Source of the DNA: Margaritifera margaritifera
Lineage: Eukaryota; Mollusca; Bivalvia; Unionida; Margaritiferidae
Length of the DNA: 64,000 nt
Assembly: GCA_029931535.1 (NCBI GenBank)
Contig: JAQPZY010001692.1
Span: 2,705,001 to 2,769,000 of the forward strand
Reading direction: 5' to 3'
Shown here: positions 10,999 to 21,552 of the stretch, piece by piece
How the letters are laid out: every line of letters begins with the position of its first letter
Position numbering within the stretch: the first letter of the stretch is position 1
Position numbers and translations under genes: made by a program
The notes under the pieces: model-generated
The model's database searches: none
The model's input: only the letters and a program-made list of their open reading frames with translations
Told to the model about the DNA's origin: nothing

Positions 10999-12082
10999 AC
11001 AGTCCTTTGAAGGGACTGGCGCTGTACTGGCTGAAAAGAATTTCCAGGAATTCAAGATAAGACTATTTCTTCTTTTTAAATGCCGAGTGTTGAAACCATG
11101 TCTGATATTCTTGAGCAATAAGATTTTTAAATTATCCACTGTGCCAGCCATATTGGATACAAGATTGGCACCATTTTTATTTAGGACAAACTAGACACTA
11201 TTAGAAGACTTTTGGTGAAAAACCCCATGTATCAATATGACCATCCATTCAGGAGAATTAGTGAATAGATTTTTAAAATTTTCAATGTGGCCACCATATC
11301 TGAAGTCAGATCGGCACCATTTGCATTCAGGACCAACTAGATATCATAATTAGTCTTCTGGTGAAAACCCCATGTCGATATGACTTTCCATTTAGGAGTA
11401 GCAATAACAAGATTTTCAAGATGAATGCCAAGGTGGCCACACTGGATGTCAAATCAGTACCATTTTCATCTAATACCAACTAGACATCTTATCAAATCTT
11501 CTGATGAAAACACCATGATGATATGACTTTCCATTCAGGAGGAGTAACGAATACAAGATTTTTAAGATGGCTGCTATGGTGGCCACATTAGATATCAGAT
11601 TGGCACCTTTTTCATTAAGGACCAAGCAGATATCCTAAAAGGTCTTAGTGAAAAATCCATGTTGATATGACCATCCATTCAGGATTAGTAGCAATAACAA
11701 GATTTTCAAGATGATGCTAAGGTGGCTATACTGGATGTCCAAGTGGATCCAATTTCAATTAGGACCAACCAGACATAAGAAGTCTTTTGGTGAAAACCCC
11801 ATGCTGATATGACCATCCATTCAGAAGGAGTAGCAATAACAAGATTTTATAGATGCTGCTGTGGTGGCTATATTGGATGTTTGAGCAGCACAGCACCATT
11901 TTCATTTAGGATCAACTAGACCTTGGAATGAATGTGTGCGTAAAGTTTCATGGCAATCCTCCAAGTAGTTTAGGTGGAATGGCGATAACAAACTTGTGCT
12001 AACAGATGGATGGATGTTGGATGAGAGATGAAAGACAACAGGCCATCCCATAAGCTCTTCTGGTCTATGACCAATAGAGCTA
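10999..12082 (+). repeat. Satellite-bearing element, copy R3 (complete)
   Basis: The 5' hairpin module (AGTCCTTTGAAGGGACT) and CAGGAATTCAAGATAAGAC are followed by about six ~145-bp units and a full 3' module (TTTCATGGCAATCCTCCAAG, CTTGTGCTAACAGATGGATG, ATAAGCTCTTCTGGTC). The closing hairpin ends in AATAGAGCT. Confidence 0.9.
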
Positions 12083-12660
12083 ATAAATGGAGGTTAAACA
12101 CGAAAAGAAGAAAAAAATTGGAAAAATCACACAGGAACTTTACCTGTATGGCTGGCTGGAAAAAATCTCAACAATATGAAGCAAAATAACTGAGGACATT
12201 CCAACTACTGACTTAGGTTCTGTGACCAGTCAATTTTGTTACTATAAACAATAAATGAATCTACAGCTACTTTTGTCAAGCCACAAAGCTGACGTTTGTA
12301 GCCCCAAAATAAAGCGATATGCGCAAGAATGAAAATCTTACATGCAATAATCTTAAATGTTTAAAGATTAGAGCCATCCCAAGAATTATGGTCACATTGA
12401 ACTTGTGATTTAATGAACTAAATTTTGATGTAGAACATAATGTCAACATTTTTAATTCTAAATAAATGTTTGAAGCTGATGAAAAATAATGAAAGGAAAG
12501 AATGAAATAGACAAAATGGCTTTCAAAATCATAAATACGGAAAATACCTTGCCAAGTAATGTAATGATCTGAATACAAAAATCTGATATTTTCATTCCTA
12601 AAGACCTTTATGCTTACGATAATTGAAATGAACTGTTTGTTTGTGACAAATGGACTGTAC
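12083..12660. other. Unassigned AT-rich DNA
   Basis: No gene, exon or repeat recognised. The 100-residue minus-strand frame at 12276-12578 has no family features. Confidence 0.4.
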
Positions 12661-12664
12661 TGTC

Positions 12665-12880
12665 TATACTCGCATATAAGTCAGTTCCAACTGCAAACAA
12701 CATAGACCCTAATCTGCTGTCGCATAATGCACCTGCAAATCAGGGTCGATGTTGTTTTGTTCTTCTGATTGCTCCTAACAAACTGCATATACCCAGAACT
12801 GAGACCATATTATGCAACAGCAGATCTGGGTCTATGCAGTTTGAAGTCAGATCCAACTTAGATGTGAGTATATATGGTAA
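12665..12880. mobile_element. Foldback MITE-like element, copy P1
   Basis: Its ends read TATACTCGCATATAAGTC and GATGTGAGTATATATGG. Inside are mirrored modules of the form AACATAGACCCTAATCTGC...GCATAATGCACCTGC and TATTATGCAACAGCAGATCT, with GGTCTATGCAGTTTG. The whole could fold into a long hairpin. It belongs to the same family as 16846-17056, 17590-17758 and 30236-30437. No coding capacity. Confidence 0.7.
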
Positions 12881-13478
12881 GTTACTGTCTTGGAGAAGAC
12901 AGCTCTCTACTAGAAAATCTTGTAACAAAAATTTTCAAGATCAGGGCTTCTTCCAGCAGTTTTTTCATGAAAAACAGTTTTACTAACAAATGATTCTCTA
13001 TGGAAGATGAGGTTTTGGATTTCATATAACCTCCCTTAAGTAATCAATTCTCATATCCATGGTAGTCAACTTCTGAAGCACCTATCTCTTCATTCTGTCA
13101 TATCCCCCCCCCCCCTCCCCCTTGGCAGCCACCTCCCTTGCATAGTCAATAAAGATCCATCCCACAGCTGATGGCTTAAGAGAGGCTGCACTATACCTAG
13201 TTTATGGACAAAATATTTGTCAAACATAAATGCCCTGATGTTTATTCAGAACTGTTAAATTGATAACAAGACAAGAAATGTTTTTCTAAATCAAGAAGAC
13301 AGTTTATAAATCTAGAAAATATCTGGACCATTCATATGAAAGGTAATAAAAAGACCGCTAGAGCTGTTACCAATGGCAGCATTGCAAAGGGCCCTGCTAT
13401 GTACAATTTACTTGGCAGAGCCTTAAACAGAAGGACTTCAGCTGGAAAACCAGTTTTTAGAAGCTGGGCATTCAGAGG
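12881..13478. other. Unassigned DNA with a poly-C tract
   Basis: Contains the repeated ~45-bp segment at 12926-12970 (also at 1047-1092) and a C-rich tract near 13106-13130. The 67-residue plus frame at 13336-13539 is not recognisable as a protein family. Confidence 0.4.
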
Positions 13479-14455
13479 CCATAACTATTATGATGTGGAA
13501 AGCTGGAAATGCAACTCATTTCAGGTCTTGTCAATATAAAGGTGCACATTATTTAATATGATTTGGCTGAAATGCAATATTTCTTAGTAAAGTTATGCCG
13601 CAAAAAGGAAAGTTCAGACGATAGACAATCAAGGGCTGTAACTATTCAATGATAAAGTAGGATACTTGAATTTAAACGTATACAAGGGCTCATCAATATA
13701 AAGCTGCATGCCAAATTTGGTTGAAATCCAAGAAAGCTTAGTAATGTTATGCTGCAGAAACCAAAGTCAAGAGAACAGCAATTGGGGCAAACTCTGTTAA
13801 ATGATATTATGGAACACCAGAAATCAAACACACTCAAAGTCTCATCAATTTGAAGACACATGCTAAATTTAGTTGAAATAAAAGACATTTTGGTGAAGTT
13901 ATCTTGCAGCTACCAACATCAGGAGGCCTAGCATCCTGGGGGGGCCATAACTTTCCTAAACAAGACTAAACCCATACAAGACATGTGTAAGTCTATGAGA
14001 AAATATTCATACCAAATTGCCTAAGAATATGTTGAATGGTTCTTGAACTGTTCCAGTTATAAGCAACATCTTATGTAAAGAAGGGCTATAACTCTATCCA
14101 AAATGGAGTTGACAAGACAAAACCATAAATGGTCTTTATACAATGTACACACCAAATTGCATCAGAATATATTGAATAGTTCCTGAGCTATACTTGTTGC
14201 AATGATCTGTTGTACTGGGGATGTAACACTGATACAGGGCAATAACTCCATCAAACTGGACCTGACAAGATGAAATCTTTAAAAGGCACATCTACATGTA
14301 GCAGGCAATTCTCCTTACAAATGGCATCCAATTATGTGTACGGGTTGCAGAGCTATGCTCGTTACAAAAACTTTGAACATACAGACAGGCAAACAGGCAC
14401 ACTAATGGACAGACAGATGGATGGAAAAGGTGATTTATATTGGGTCCCCACATCT
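13479..14455 (+). repeat. ~150-bp tandem array, GGGCCATAACT family
   Basis: Six diverged units begin near 13479, 13633, 13787, 13941, 14087 and 14235, with spacing 146-154. Each starts GGGC(C/T)(A/G)TAACT-like and has an ACCAAATT(G/T)...GAA(T/A) middle. A distinct terminal module follows (GAGCTATGCTCGTTACAAAA, ACAGACAGGCAAACAGGC, GGACAGACAGATGGATGG, GGGTCCCCACATC). I associate this phrase with mollusc genomes. Non-coding. Confidence 0.75.
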
Positions 14456-14805
14456 TGATGTAGAGCCTAATAACGATGTGCTGAGACACAATGAATATAT
14501 TATACAGAGCGAACATTACTTTTAGCTCAAAAAAATTAAATGCCATTTGACCTTTAATTAGAAAATAAATCAGGGCATAGTCCACTTTATAATAAAGAGT
14601 ATAATAGTATTCATATGTCTTACATGCCAGGTATTGATAAGGTACTCATCCATACCAAATACCAGTACACAAGATCACTGATTTACCTAACCCCTGTTGA
14701 GCTGACGAAAGCAAAATATGGTATTCTAATGAAAGATCATACCATCAGGTCAGACTTTGATTGACTATACACACTGTAAGAGGTGTATGGATTAATATAA
14801 AATAC
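14456..14805. other. Presumed intron 3' of the class IIa HDAC-like exon
   Basis: No further exon is visible. On the minus strand it starts with the donor at 14805 and is AT-rich. Confidence 0.4.
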
Positions 14806-15020
14806 CTTAAGGTGTTCTTGTATTTGTTTTTCATGGTCCTGCATCATCCTCTGCTGTTGCTGCTGATACTGTTGAAAAAGCAGCTGTTGTTGAAGGTCTT
14901 GCTGCTGTTTTAGTGAGGCCAGCTGTAACTGGTGCTGTTCAAACAGCTCTGCTGAATTCATGCTTGTATGATCACGCCTCTCCAGCAGTGGGGACCCAAG
15001 AGGAGACGTTTGTGGGATAT
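14806..15020 (-). CDS. Internal exon, class IIa histone deacetylase-like (N-terminal Gln-rich helix)
   Basis: On the minus strand the exon is bounded by a good acceptor (TTCCAATTCCTTCTTCAG before 15020) and a donor (AAG|GTATTT at 14805), and its 215 bp are open in one frame (2+71 codons). The peptide runs IPQTSPLGSPLLERRD..., then a glutamine-rich helix with LASLKQQQDLQQQLL and ends HEKQIQEHLK. This is the pattern of the N-terminal Gln-rich oligomerisation helix of HDAC4/5/9 (LALKQxQQxQ...HExQLxEHIK), which sits upstream of the MEF2-binding and catalytic parts of these nuclear transcriptional repressors. The methionine at 14961 is internal, not the start. No other exon of the gene is visible. 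Another Gln-rich coiled-coil protein remains possible. Confidence 0.6.
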
Positions 15021-15837
15021 CTGAAGAAGGAATTGGAACAAAGTTAACTTTAAAAAATGAAACGGGTTTTACTGAAAACTGGGGTAATAGGATTCATGAT
15101 TGATCATTACTTTCTCCTAATCACTTGATAATCAATTATGGATGATAATTTTTGATGATCAATTATCAATCAATTTAGCCACACAATGTCTTGCCAAGAC
15201 AGGCTCTGTTTTTCTCAGTCAGAAGTCTGAAACTGCGGGAATGGTGCAAAACTGAATTCTGACCATCATAATCCTGTGACGTATTGTATTTTTATTATTG
15301 CGGCCATGTTGGTCTTAGAGCCAAGTGTTCTTTCACTATTTGATCTTGGAACACTGTTTTCATGAAGCAAGAAAGAAAAGGCATCATCACCATGTGGGCC
15401 TGAACCCACGACTGCCAGATTCTTTCAATGTAGACTAACCCTACTTGTATGACAAATTGTAATAAGGACTGAAAATATTTTAATCTTTTCTGTTACGATG
15501 ACTCTCTTAGAATTATATTACACTTACTGTTTTGTAAATTTTACTCTATAAAGTAATGTAAATCAGAGTTCAATCTTGGATTCAACCTGATGGAGCCACT
15601 GGCCCATCAAGGTTTTTAAAAGGGGTCTCCAAGAAATTGCCAGGGGCCGCTACTTTTTCTTCTCGACTTAACTAGTGGTTACATGAAGATTAGATAATAA
15701 ATATAATACAATAAAATTTTGTACATAGTGTAAGAATGAATCAAAATTATTTTATAATCAAAAATAAGGAACTTATTTTTTATGATAGTGCAATTAATAT
15801 CATTTGATGTTGACTGTTCTAAATAATTTATCACTGA
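15021..15837. other. Presumed intron 5' of the HDAC-like exon
   Basis: AT-rich. At 15110-15175 it has overlapping TGATAATCAATTAT and GATCAATTATCAATCA motifs that can partly pair. At about 15375-15450 lies a minus-strand tRNA-like segment with a B-box-like GTGGGTTCAGGCCCAC, possibly a SINE scrap. Confidence 0.35.
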
Positions 15838-16445
15838 CAGCCATATTTGATAAAAGATTGGCATCATTTGCATTTAGGACCAACTAGATATGATAAGTCT
15901 TTTGGCGAAAAAGCTATGTCAATATGACCATCAATTCTGGAGGAGTAGCTATAACAATGTTCAAAATGGCCACCATGGTAGCCATACTGGACATCAGATT
16001 GGCATTATTTTCATTCATGACCAACTAGAGACCATAAGAAGTCTTCTGGTGAAAAGCGCATGTCAATATGAATTTCCATTTCTGAGTAGCCATAACAAGA
16101 TTTTAAGATGGCTTAACCACTGCAGTCATATTTGCGGTCAGATCAGCACCATTTTCATTCAGATTGAACTAGATATCATAATAAGTCTTCATGTGAAAAC
16201 TACAAGTTGATTTGACTTTCCAATTAGGCAGACTAGCAATAATAAGATTTTCAAGATGGCTGCCATCATGGCTATCCTGGATGTCAGATTGGCACCATTT
16301 CCATTTAGGACCAACGACACATCATTAAGAAATCATCTGGTGAAAATCAAATGTCACTATGACTTTCCATCTAGGAGGAGTAGCTATAACAAGATTTTCA
16401 AGATGACTGCCATGGCAGCCTTACTGGACATCAGATGTCACTTGA
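15838..16445 (+). repeat. Satellite-bearing element, copy R4 (units only)
   Basis: About four ~145-bp units (for example AAGATGGCTGCCATCATGG near 16254) without a recognisable 5' hairpin or 3' hairpin module. Probably truncated at both ends. Confidence 0.75.
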
Positions 16446-16569
16446 AGATTATGCACTGACATTTTTTAGTATTCATTTCTCTGTTGGGTTTGTGTGGAAT
16501 GCAATAACTGATGTCACAGGATTTGATACAGAGTGACATTGAAATTAATTCCATTTAATGTATTTACGC

Positions 16570-16815
16570 ACACAAATGTGAACAACACAGACCTGGCTCT
16601 GCTGGCACATTATGTTCTGGAAGATCTGGGTCTATGTTGTTTGTTCCATTTATGTTTTCCAGCAAACAACATACACCTGGATCTGCTGCCGTATTATGTT
16701 CTGGAAGATCTGTATGAATGCTCTTTGTTCCATTATTGATTTCTAGCAAACAATGTAGACCTGGATCTGGTGGCACATTATGTTCTTAAAGATCTGGGTC
16801 TATGCTGTTTGCAGT
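16570..16815 (+). repeat. Tandem modules related to the foldback MITE family
   Basis: Three ~80-90 bp units of the form AACACAGACCTGGCTCTGC...ACATTATGTTCTGGAAGATC, each followed by GGGTCTATG or similar and TGTTCCAT. They share sub-motifs with the neighbouring P2 palindrome and look like a tandem derivative of one arm. Confidence 0.6.
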
Positions 16816-16845
16816 TGTGCAAGCATTGTACACAAATATATCATA

Positions 16846-17056
16846 TATACTAGCATATAAGCCAGGTCCAAATGCAAACAACACAGACCCTGATCTGCCA
16901 TCGCATAATGCGCCGGCAGATCAGGATCTATGTTTGTTCTACTGATTAGTCCTTACAAACTGCATAGACCCAGATCTGCCGATGCATTATGCGACGACAG
17001 ATCAGGGTCTATGTTGTTTGCATTTGGACCTGGATTATATGCGAGGATATACGGTA
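16846..17056. mobile_element. Foldback MITE-like element, copy P2 (best preserved)
   Basis: Almost the entire element is an imperfect palindrome. The left arm CATATAAGCCAGGTCCAAAT...GCAAACAACACAGACCCTGA is matched in reverse complement by TCAGGGTCTATGTTGTTTGC...ATTTGGACCTGGATTATATG. A second nested inverted pair (GATCTGCCATCGCATAATGC and GCATTATGCGACGACAGATC) lies inside. Termini are TATACTAGCATATAA and TTATATGCGAGGATATA. Non-coding. Confidence 0.75.
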
Positions 17057-17269
17057 TATTTGTATACAATGCTTACACAACTGCAAACAGCAACATATGA
17101 AGGTTATTTAGTATGCATTTGTGTATTTATATATGTATAAGAATTTAATGGCACAACAGCAGATTCTTGGCTATATACTACTGATTGAGTTTAGGTATCA
17201 CGATAAGGCAATACAAGATAAAGGTGAAAAAGGGTAAAATTCTTAAAATACAATGTCAAATTTAGTATG

Positions 17270-17445
17270 TAAAGTGCACTTTTGAAAGAAATCCAAGACC
17301 TTCTCTGCTAGAACATAGTGCAAAGGCAGCTAGAGTAAAATGCCTTGCCCAGGGACACATCATGGTGACTGACAAAGGCTGATTTGAAGGTAGGATTCGA
17401 AGATGCACCCTTTCAGTCCATAACCATTGCTTCGAGTCTTACTTG
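17270..17445 (-). mobile_element. tRNA-derived SINE, family A (minus)
   Basis: Reverse complement of the family described at 56833-57015: B-box-like GGATTCGAAGATGCACCC and the conserved CCTTGCCCAGGGACAC body are visible. Old and diverged. Confidence 0.6.
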
Positions 17446-17589
17446 TCGAAAGGAAATTATTGAATTAACCTTACTTAACTATAATTTTATTAAAGTATAA
17501 AAATCATGAAATTAACTCCCAAAGTAATTTCTAAAGTGCAGATTGATGATTACATCAAATATGGTCAAGTAATATTTAACTTACTATCT

Positions 17590-17758
17590 TTACCTGCTTA
17601 TAAGTTGAGTACAACTGCGAACAATATAAACCTTAATCTGTCATCATATAATGCGTCAAAAGATCTGGGTCTATACTACTTGTTCTACTGATTACTCCTA
17701 ACAAACTGGGTCTGTGCGGTTTGCAGTTGGACTTGACTTATAAGAGAGTATACATGGT
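17590..17758. mobile_element. Foldback MITE-like element, copy P3
   Basis: TTATAAGTTGAGTACAACTG at the left mirrors CAGTTGGACTTGACTTATAA at the right. AATATAAACCTTAATCTG and GATCTGGGTCTATACTAC modules lie inside. Confidence 0.65.
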
Positions 17759-18075
17759 ACACACTATCCTGCATTTACTAAAGGTCATTGAAATATATAA
17801 ACTGGCATTAAACACCAATTAATCATAATCATATGCATGTTGATTAACAGAATGAATATACAACTGTTATGTATATATGTGGGTATATAAAAGTAATCAC
17901 TAACCTGGTTTTTTAGCACAGAAAACTAAAGAAATTCAGTGTCTATTCTTTTAGCACTTGTACAATGTAGGTGAAAACCACCAACATCGAAAAATAATCA
18001 ACAGGTAGAAAATCTTTCTTTTCATCTGGCAAGGTTGCCTAAGCAGTTATCTATATATTATCTATAACTTATTAA

Positions 18076-18077
<2 letters not shown>

Positions 18078-18166
<89 letters not shown>

Positions 18167-18216
18167 TATATACATACATATACACACATATAGAGAGAGA
18201 GAGAGAGAAAAAGAAA
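18078..18216. repeat. (AT)n-(AC)n-(AG)n microsatellite
   Basis: About 35 AT units run into AC units (18146-18166), then AG units (18191-18214). The Tyr-Ile ORFs here are artefacts. Confidence 0.95.
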
Positions 18217-18227
18217 GAGAATGCCTG

Positions 18228-18400
18228 TAAGCACCAATCCCTATACCATCTCGACTTTGTAGCATCATTTTTTGGTGATGTGTGCATGGTCGAGATGGTA
18301 TAGAGATTGGTACTTACGGGCAAGGTGATGGGTGCCATAACCTGCGGACCCAGGATAGAATCTCTGTAGAGTATGATAATATGTAACCTGTATGATAATA
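18228..18400 (+). mobile_element. tRNA-derived SINE, family C, copy 1
   Basis: A 23-bp stem (18233-18255 with 18289-18311, one mismatch) encloses a TTTGTAGCATCATTTTTTGG loop. A tRNA-like part follows (ATGGTATAGAGATTGG A-box-like, then GGACCCAGGATAGAATCTC as decayed B box). A nearly identical arrangement recurs at 18612-18790. Confidence 0.55.
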
Positions 18401-18611
18401 TTATTCATTCATATTTTAAAATTCTGTTAATGTTATCAAGCATTCTCCTGTAAAATCCAGGGATAACACATTCCACTCTGTTTGGTGTATATTTGTAATT
18501 CTCAATAATAACTTCTATATACTTTGATTTCTGTAGTAGGAACCCAGATGGACCGTGTACTTAGATGAGAATTAATTACTGGGTCAAAATGCGGGCATGT
18601 CTGCTTCACAT

Positions 18612-18790
18612 GAATGCCTATACTACCGACTTTGTAGCATCATTTTTTGGTGATGTTTGCATGTTCAAGATGGTATAGGGGTTTGTGCTTACAGGCAAGG
18701 CGATGGGTGTTGTAACCTGCGGATCCAGGTTCGAATCTCCATAGAGTATGAATTAAAATTCTATAACCTGTATGATATTATTTATTTGTG
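18612..18790 (+). mobile_element. tRNA-derived SINE, family C, copy 2
   Basis: The same layout as copy 1, with better tRNA signals: GATGGTATAGGGGTTTG (A-box-like) and GGATCCAGGTTCGAATCTCC (B box). The tail runs into the (AT)n tract at 18797. Confidence 0.6.
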
Positions 18791-18794
18791 TGTG

Positions 18795-18796
<2 letters not shown>

Positions 18797-18856
<60 letters not shown>
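18797..18856. repeat. (AT)n microsatellite
   Basis: About 30 AT units directly after SINE family C copy 2. Confidence 0.95.
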
Positions 18857-18859
<3 letters not shown>

Positions 18860-21552
18860 ATCACTGGCTTGGTTTTTGGACACCCAAAAAAAACCCCACC
18901 TACATGGAAAACAAAATTATCAGGTACACAATCTTTCTTCTCAGCTGGCAAGGTTACCTGAACAAGTCACTGACCTATAAATGCAATGGATATTTGTACT
19001 ATTACATCATCACTGGCATTCAACCAATCAGAAAGCAATATTTGACTCATTCAAAGAGGTGAAACTCGGTTTTTATCAATTTCAACCTTTGACATCAATG
19101 GTAAACAAAATCACCTCCAAGACTGCTATTTTTGTTGGATGATTAAACACTTGTTGTAAATAACATGTCAACATTTATTCAAAGATTTATCCTAATTAAT
19201 TTTGAGAAATTCCATGATAACACAATTGCAGAATTTTAGGGCAAAATAAAGAATGAGACCCCAGTATACCAAACGTCTTCACCTACAGAAAACAGGGGTC
19301 AAACTCTGCCAAGCCTGTGTCTAAAAATTATGGACAGAAACATTAAAGATACAAAAACACTGACCATACATAATTATAATACAAATGCTACTTAAAAAGG
19401 GCCAATAGCTTACTAGCATTTGACTGTATTTGAATCGACCTTTTTCCCAAATAGAAAAGCTTCATGTGAGTGTTGTGTACCCTAAAGTAAAGCTCACTGT
19501 AACTACTGATAGTTGACAGCATCACTAAGGTTTAAGTGATGCACGTATGTATGTATATATGTATGTATGTATGTACTTGAATGTATCAGGGTTCAAAAAA
19601 ATTTCATTTAGCAGTGCAGGGCAAGTGTCTTGGAACTTTTACTTCTCCTGACTAAATTTTACTCATCCTATATTTATGTATACTTTTTAAGACTGAAAAC
19701 CGAAACTATATTGTTTGAATGATTTGATAAGCTCTGAACATTCAGACTTTTCTAATGCCTCTTCAACCTCTACACAGTGAATATATGTTTCCAACTTTTA
19801 TAATGAAATTTCAATGAGTCTGAACTAAATGCACCCTTAAAACCCACAACTAAGGATGATTCTGAGTCTGAAATTAATGGATATTTGTGACAAACTTGAC
19901 AAAAGAGCACACTGGACTCCACATCATACTCCAGCTAATCAAATTTGGTAAGCCATGCCTACTGAATGTTTCTCTTACAATTCATCAATCATACTGCTTT
20001 TCTCAAATTTTCTATTCCGTTTGTAGTTTTAGGTTTTCTTTTACTTTTCTTCACCTATTTGCCCACCACTGAAAAGCTTGTGAATATCTGACATGTCTAC
20101 CATTCAGAAGATTACAAGTGACATTCACCGACAGTATCTCTAGACAAATGCATGTGAAAATTGCCCATTGCAACCAACTGAAATAACCACTTTGCAAACC
20201 AGTCCATATTGTCTACTACCTTAGTTATTTCTAAATGAACTGCATTAGATGCGAACTTGGTAACCAGTCATTAAATTCAAACACTTCTGCTCTAAATGTA
20301 GGAAGAACGTTTAATGGCACATCAGCACAATCCAAGCTATATACTGCTGATTAGAAGTTAAGCTCCAAAAATGTAAAGGTAAAGATTTTTGGAAGTTAAA
20401 CCATTACAAATAAACATTCTAGTAACCATATTACTCCTAAGACAAAAGGTAAAGATTTTAAAATTCTTTAAAAGGCATATAAATATAAAAGATAAAGGTA
20501 AAAAAAGTAAAACTCTTAAAATACTGAGTCAAAATTTATTACATAAACAACACTCCTTCAGAAAGTCTTTGATTTTCTCTGGTGGTACAGCATCAAAAGC
20601 TTCTTAACTGAGTTCATATATAAAAAAACAACTTCCGTCTCATATGGTGGAAGTATTGATATGCTCTACAAGAATGTGTTCTGCTGTCAGCAGTCACTGG
20701 TAAGATAAGCATTCTGGTCGAGGTTCCCCTTCAGGAGGTATGCTCGAGTCAGGTTTGTCCTATACGTGAGCAGCACAATACCACATTATCTCTGCCATTT
20801 GTTCTATATGATGTGTGCCACTCTCTGAAGATGAGTTTGCAGGGCTTGAAATTACCTTGTTTCAGTACACGCAGCAGTCTGATATTCTAGTTGTAATATT
20901 TTCAACTAGCAACAACCAGGCTATTTTCAAAGTCTACTAGCATATTTCTTATTTTACAATGCAAATTAAAGCACTCTACCAAAATATCACTAGCAAGAAA
21001 CTTCTAGGTCATGTTATTTTTTTTTCCAGCTAGCAATATCAGAATTGTAACTTGCAAAATGCTAGCTTGCGAGCATCAATTTTGAGCCCTGTGGGTTTGT
21101 TGTTCTGAACTTTTTTGTGGAGTTTTTATTCCACATATTTCACCAAGTAACTACTTTACCCTACTGTTTGCAACTTTTTGTCCCATCAAAAGTATTTTGT
21201 ACTCTATCAATGCACAAGTACTCTGTGGACCTGGTGTCTTACCTACATCCATGCAATGATAAATCCAACCGCCCACTCACACCTGTATCTGACTAGAAAA
21301 AGCTTGCAAAAACAAATACTTTACAGTTGACGTCTCCACTGTTATTGCCACTACTACCGCCACCGGAAATGATACCTATGTCCCACCATACTGATCCAAG
21401 TGAGGTCACAAAAATCGTAATTATTTGTTGTACTTCCATTTTTCTTTTGCACTGAGGACTTTTTCCACTTAAACATTTTTCATTCTTTTCTACATAAGAA
21501 TGAGTTCAAAATGTCAATATGTTAACATACAAGTATTTTTACAACCAAAAGA
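18857..21552. other. Unassigned AT-rich DNA
   Basis: No recognisable gene. It holds a short ATGT-rich stretch at 19547-19577. A segment near 20305-20530 shares wording with 17145-17280 (TTTAATGGCACA...CAGC, AAGATAAAGGTGAAAAAGG-like), suggesting an old interspersed repeat. ORFs at 19887-20072 and 20389-20607 show no family features. Confidence 0.4.

Noticed and set aside
13479..14455. CRISPR-like reading of regularly spaced repeats
   Set aside because: Units are ~150 bp, diverged and contiguous in a eukaryotic context; no repeat-spacer structure or cas genes.
18062..18338. Tyr-Ile and Cys-Val rich ORFs
   Set aside because: Microsatellite translations.
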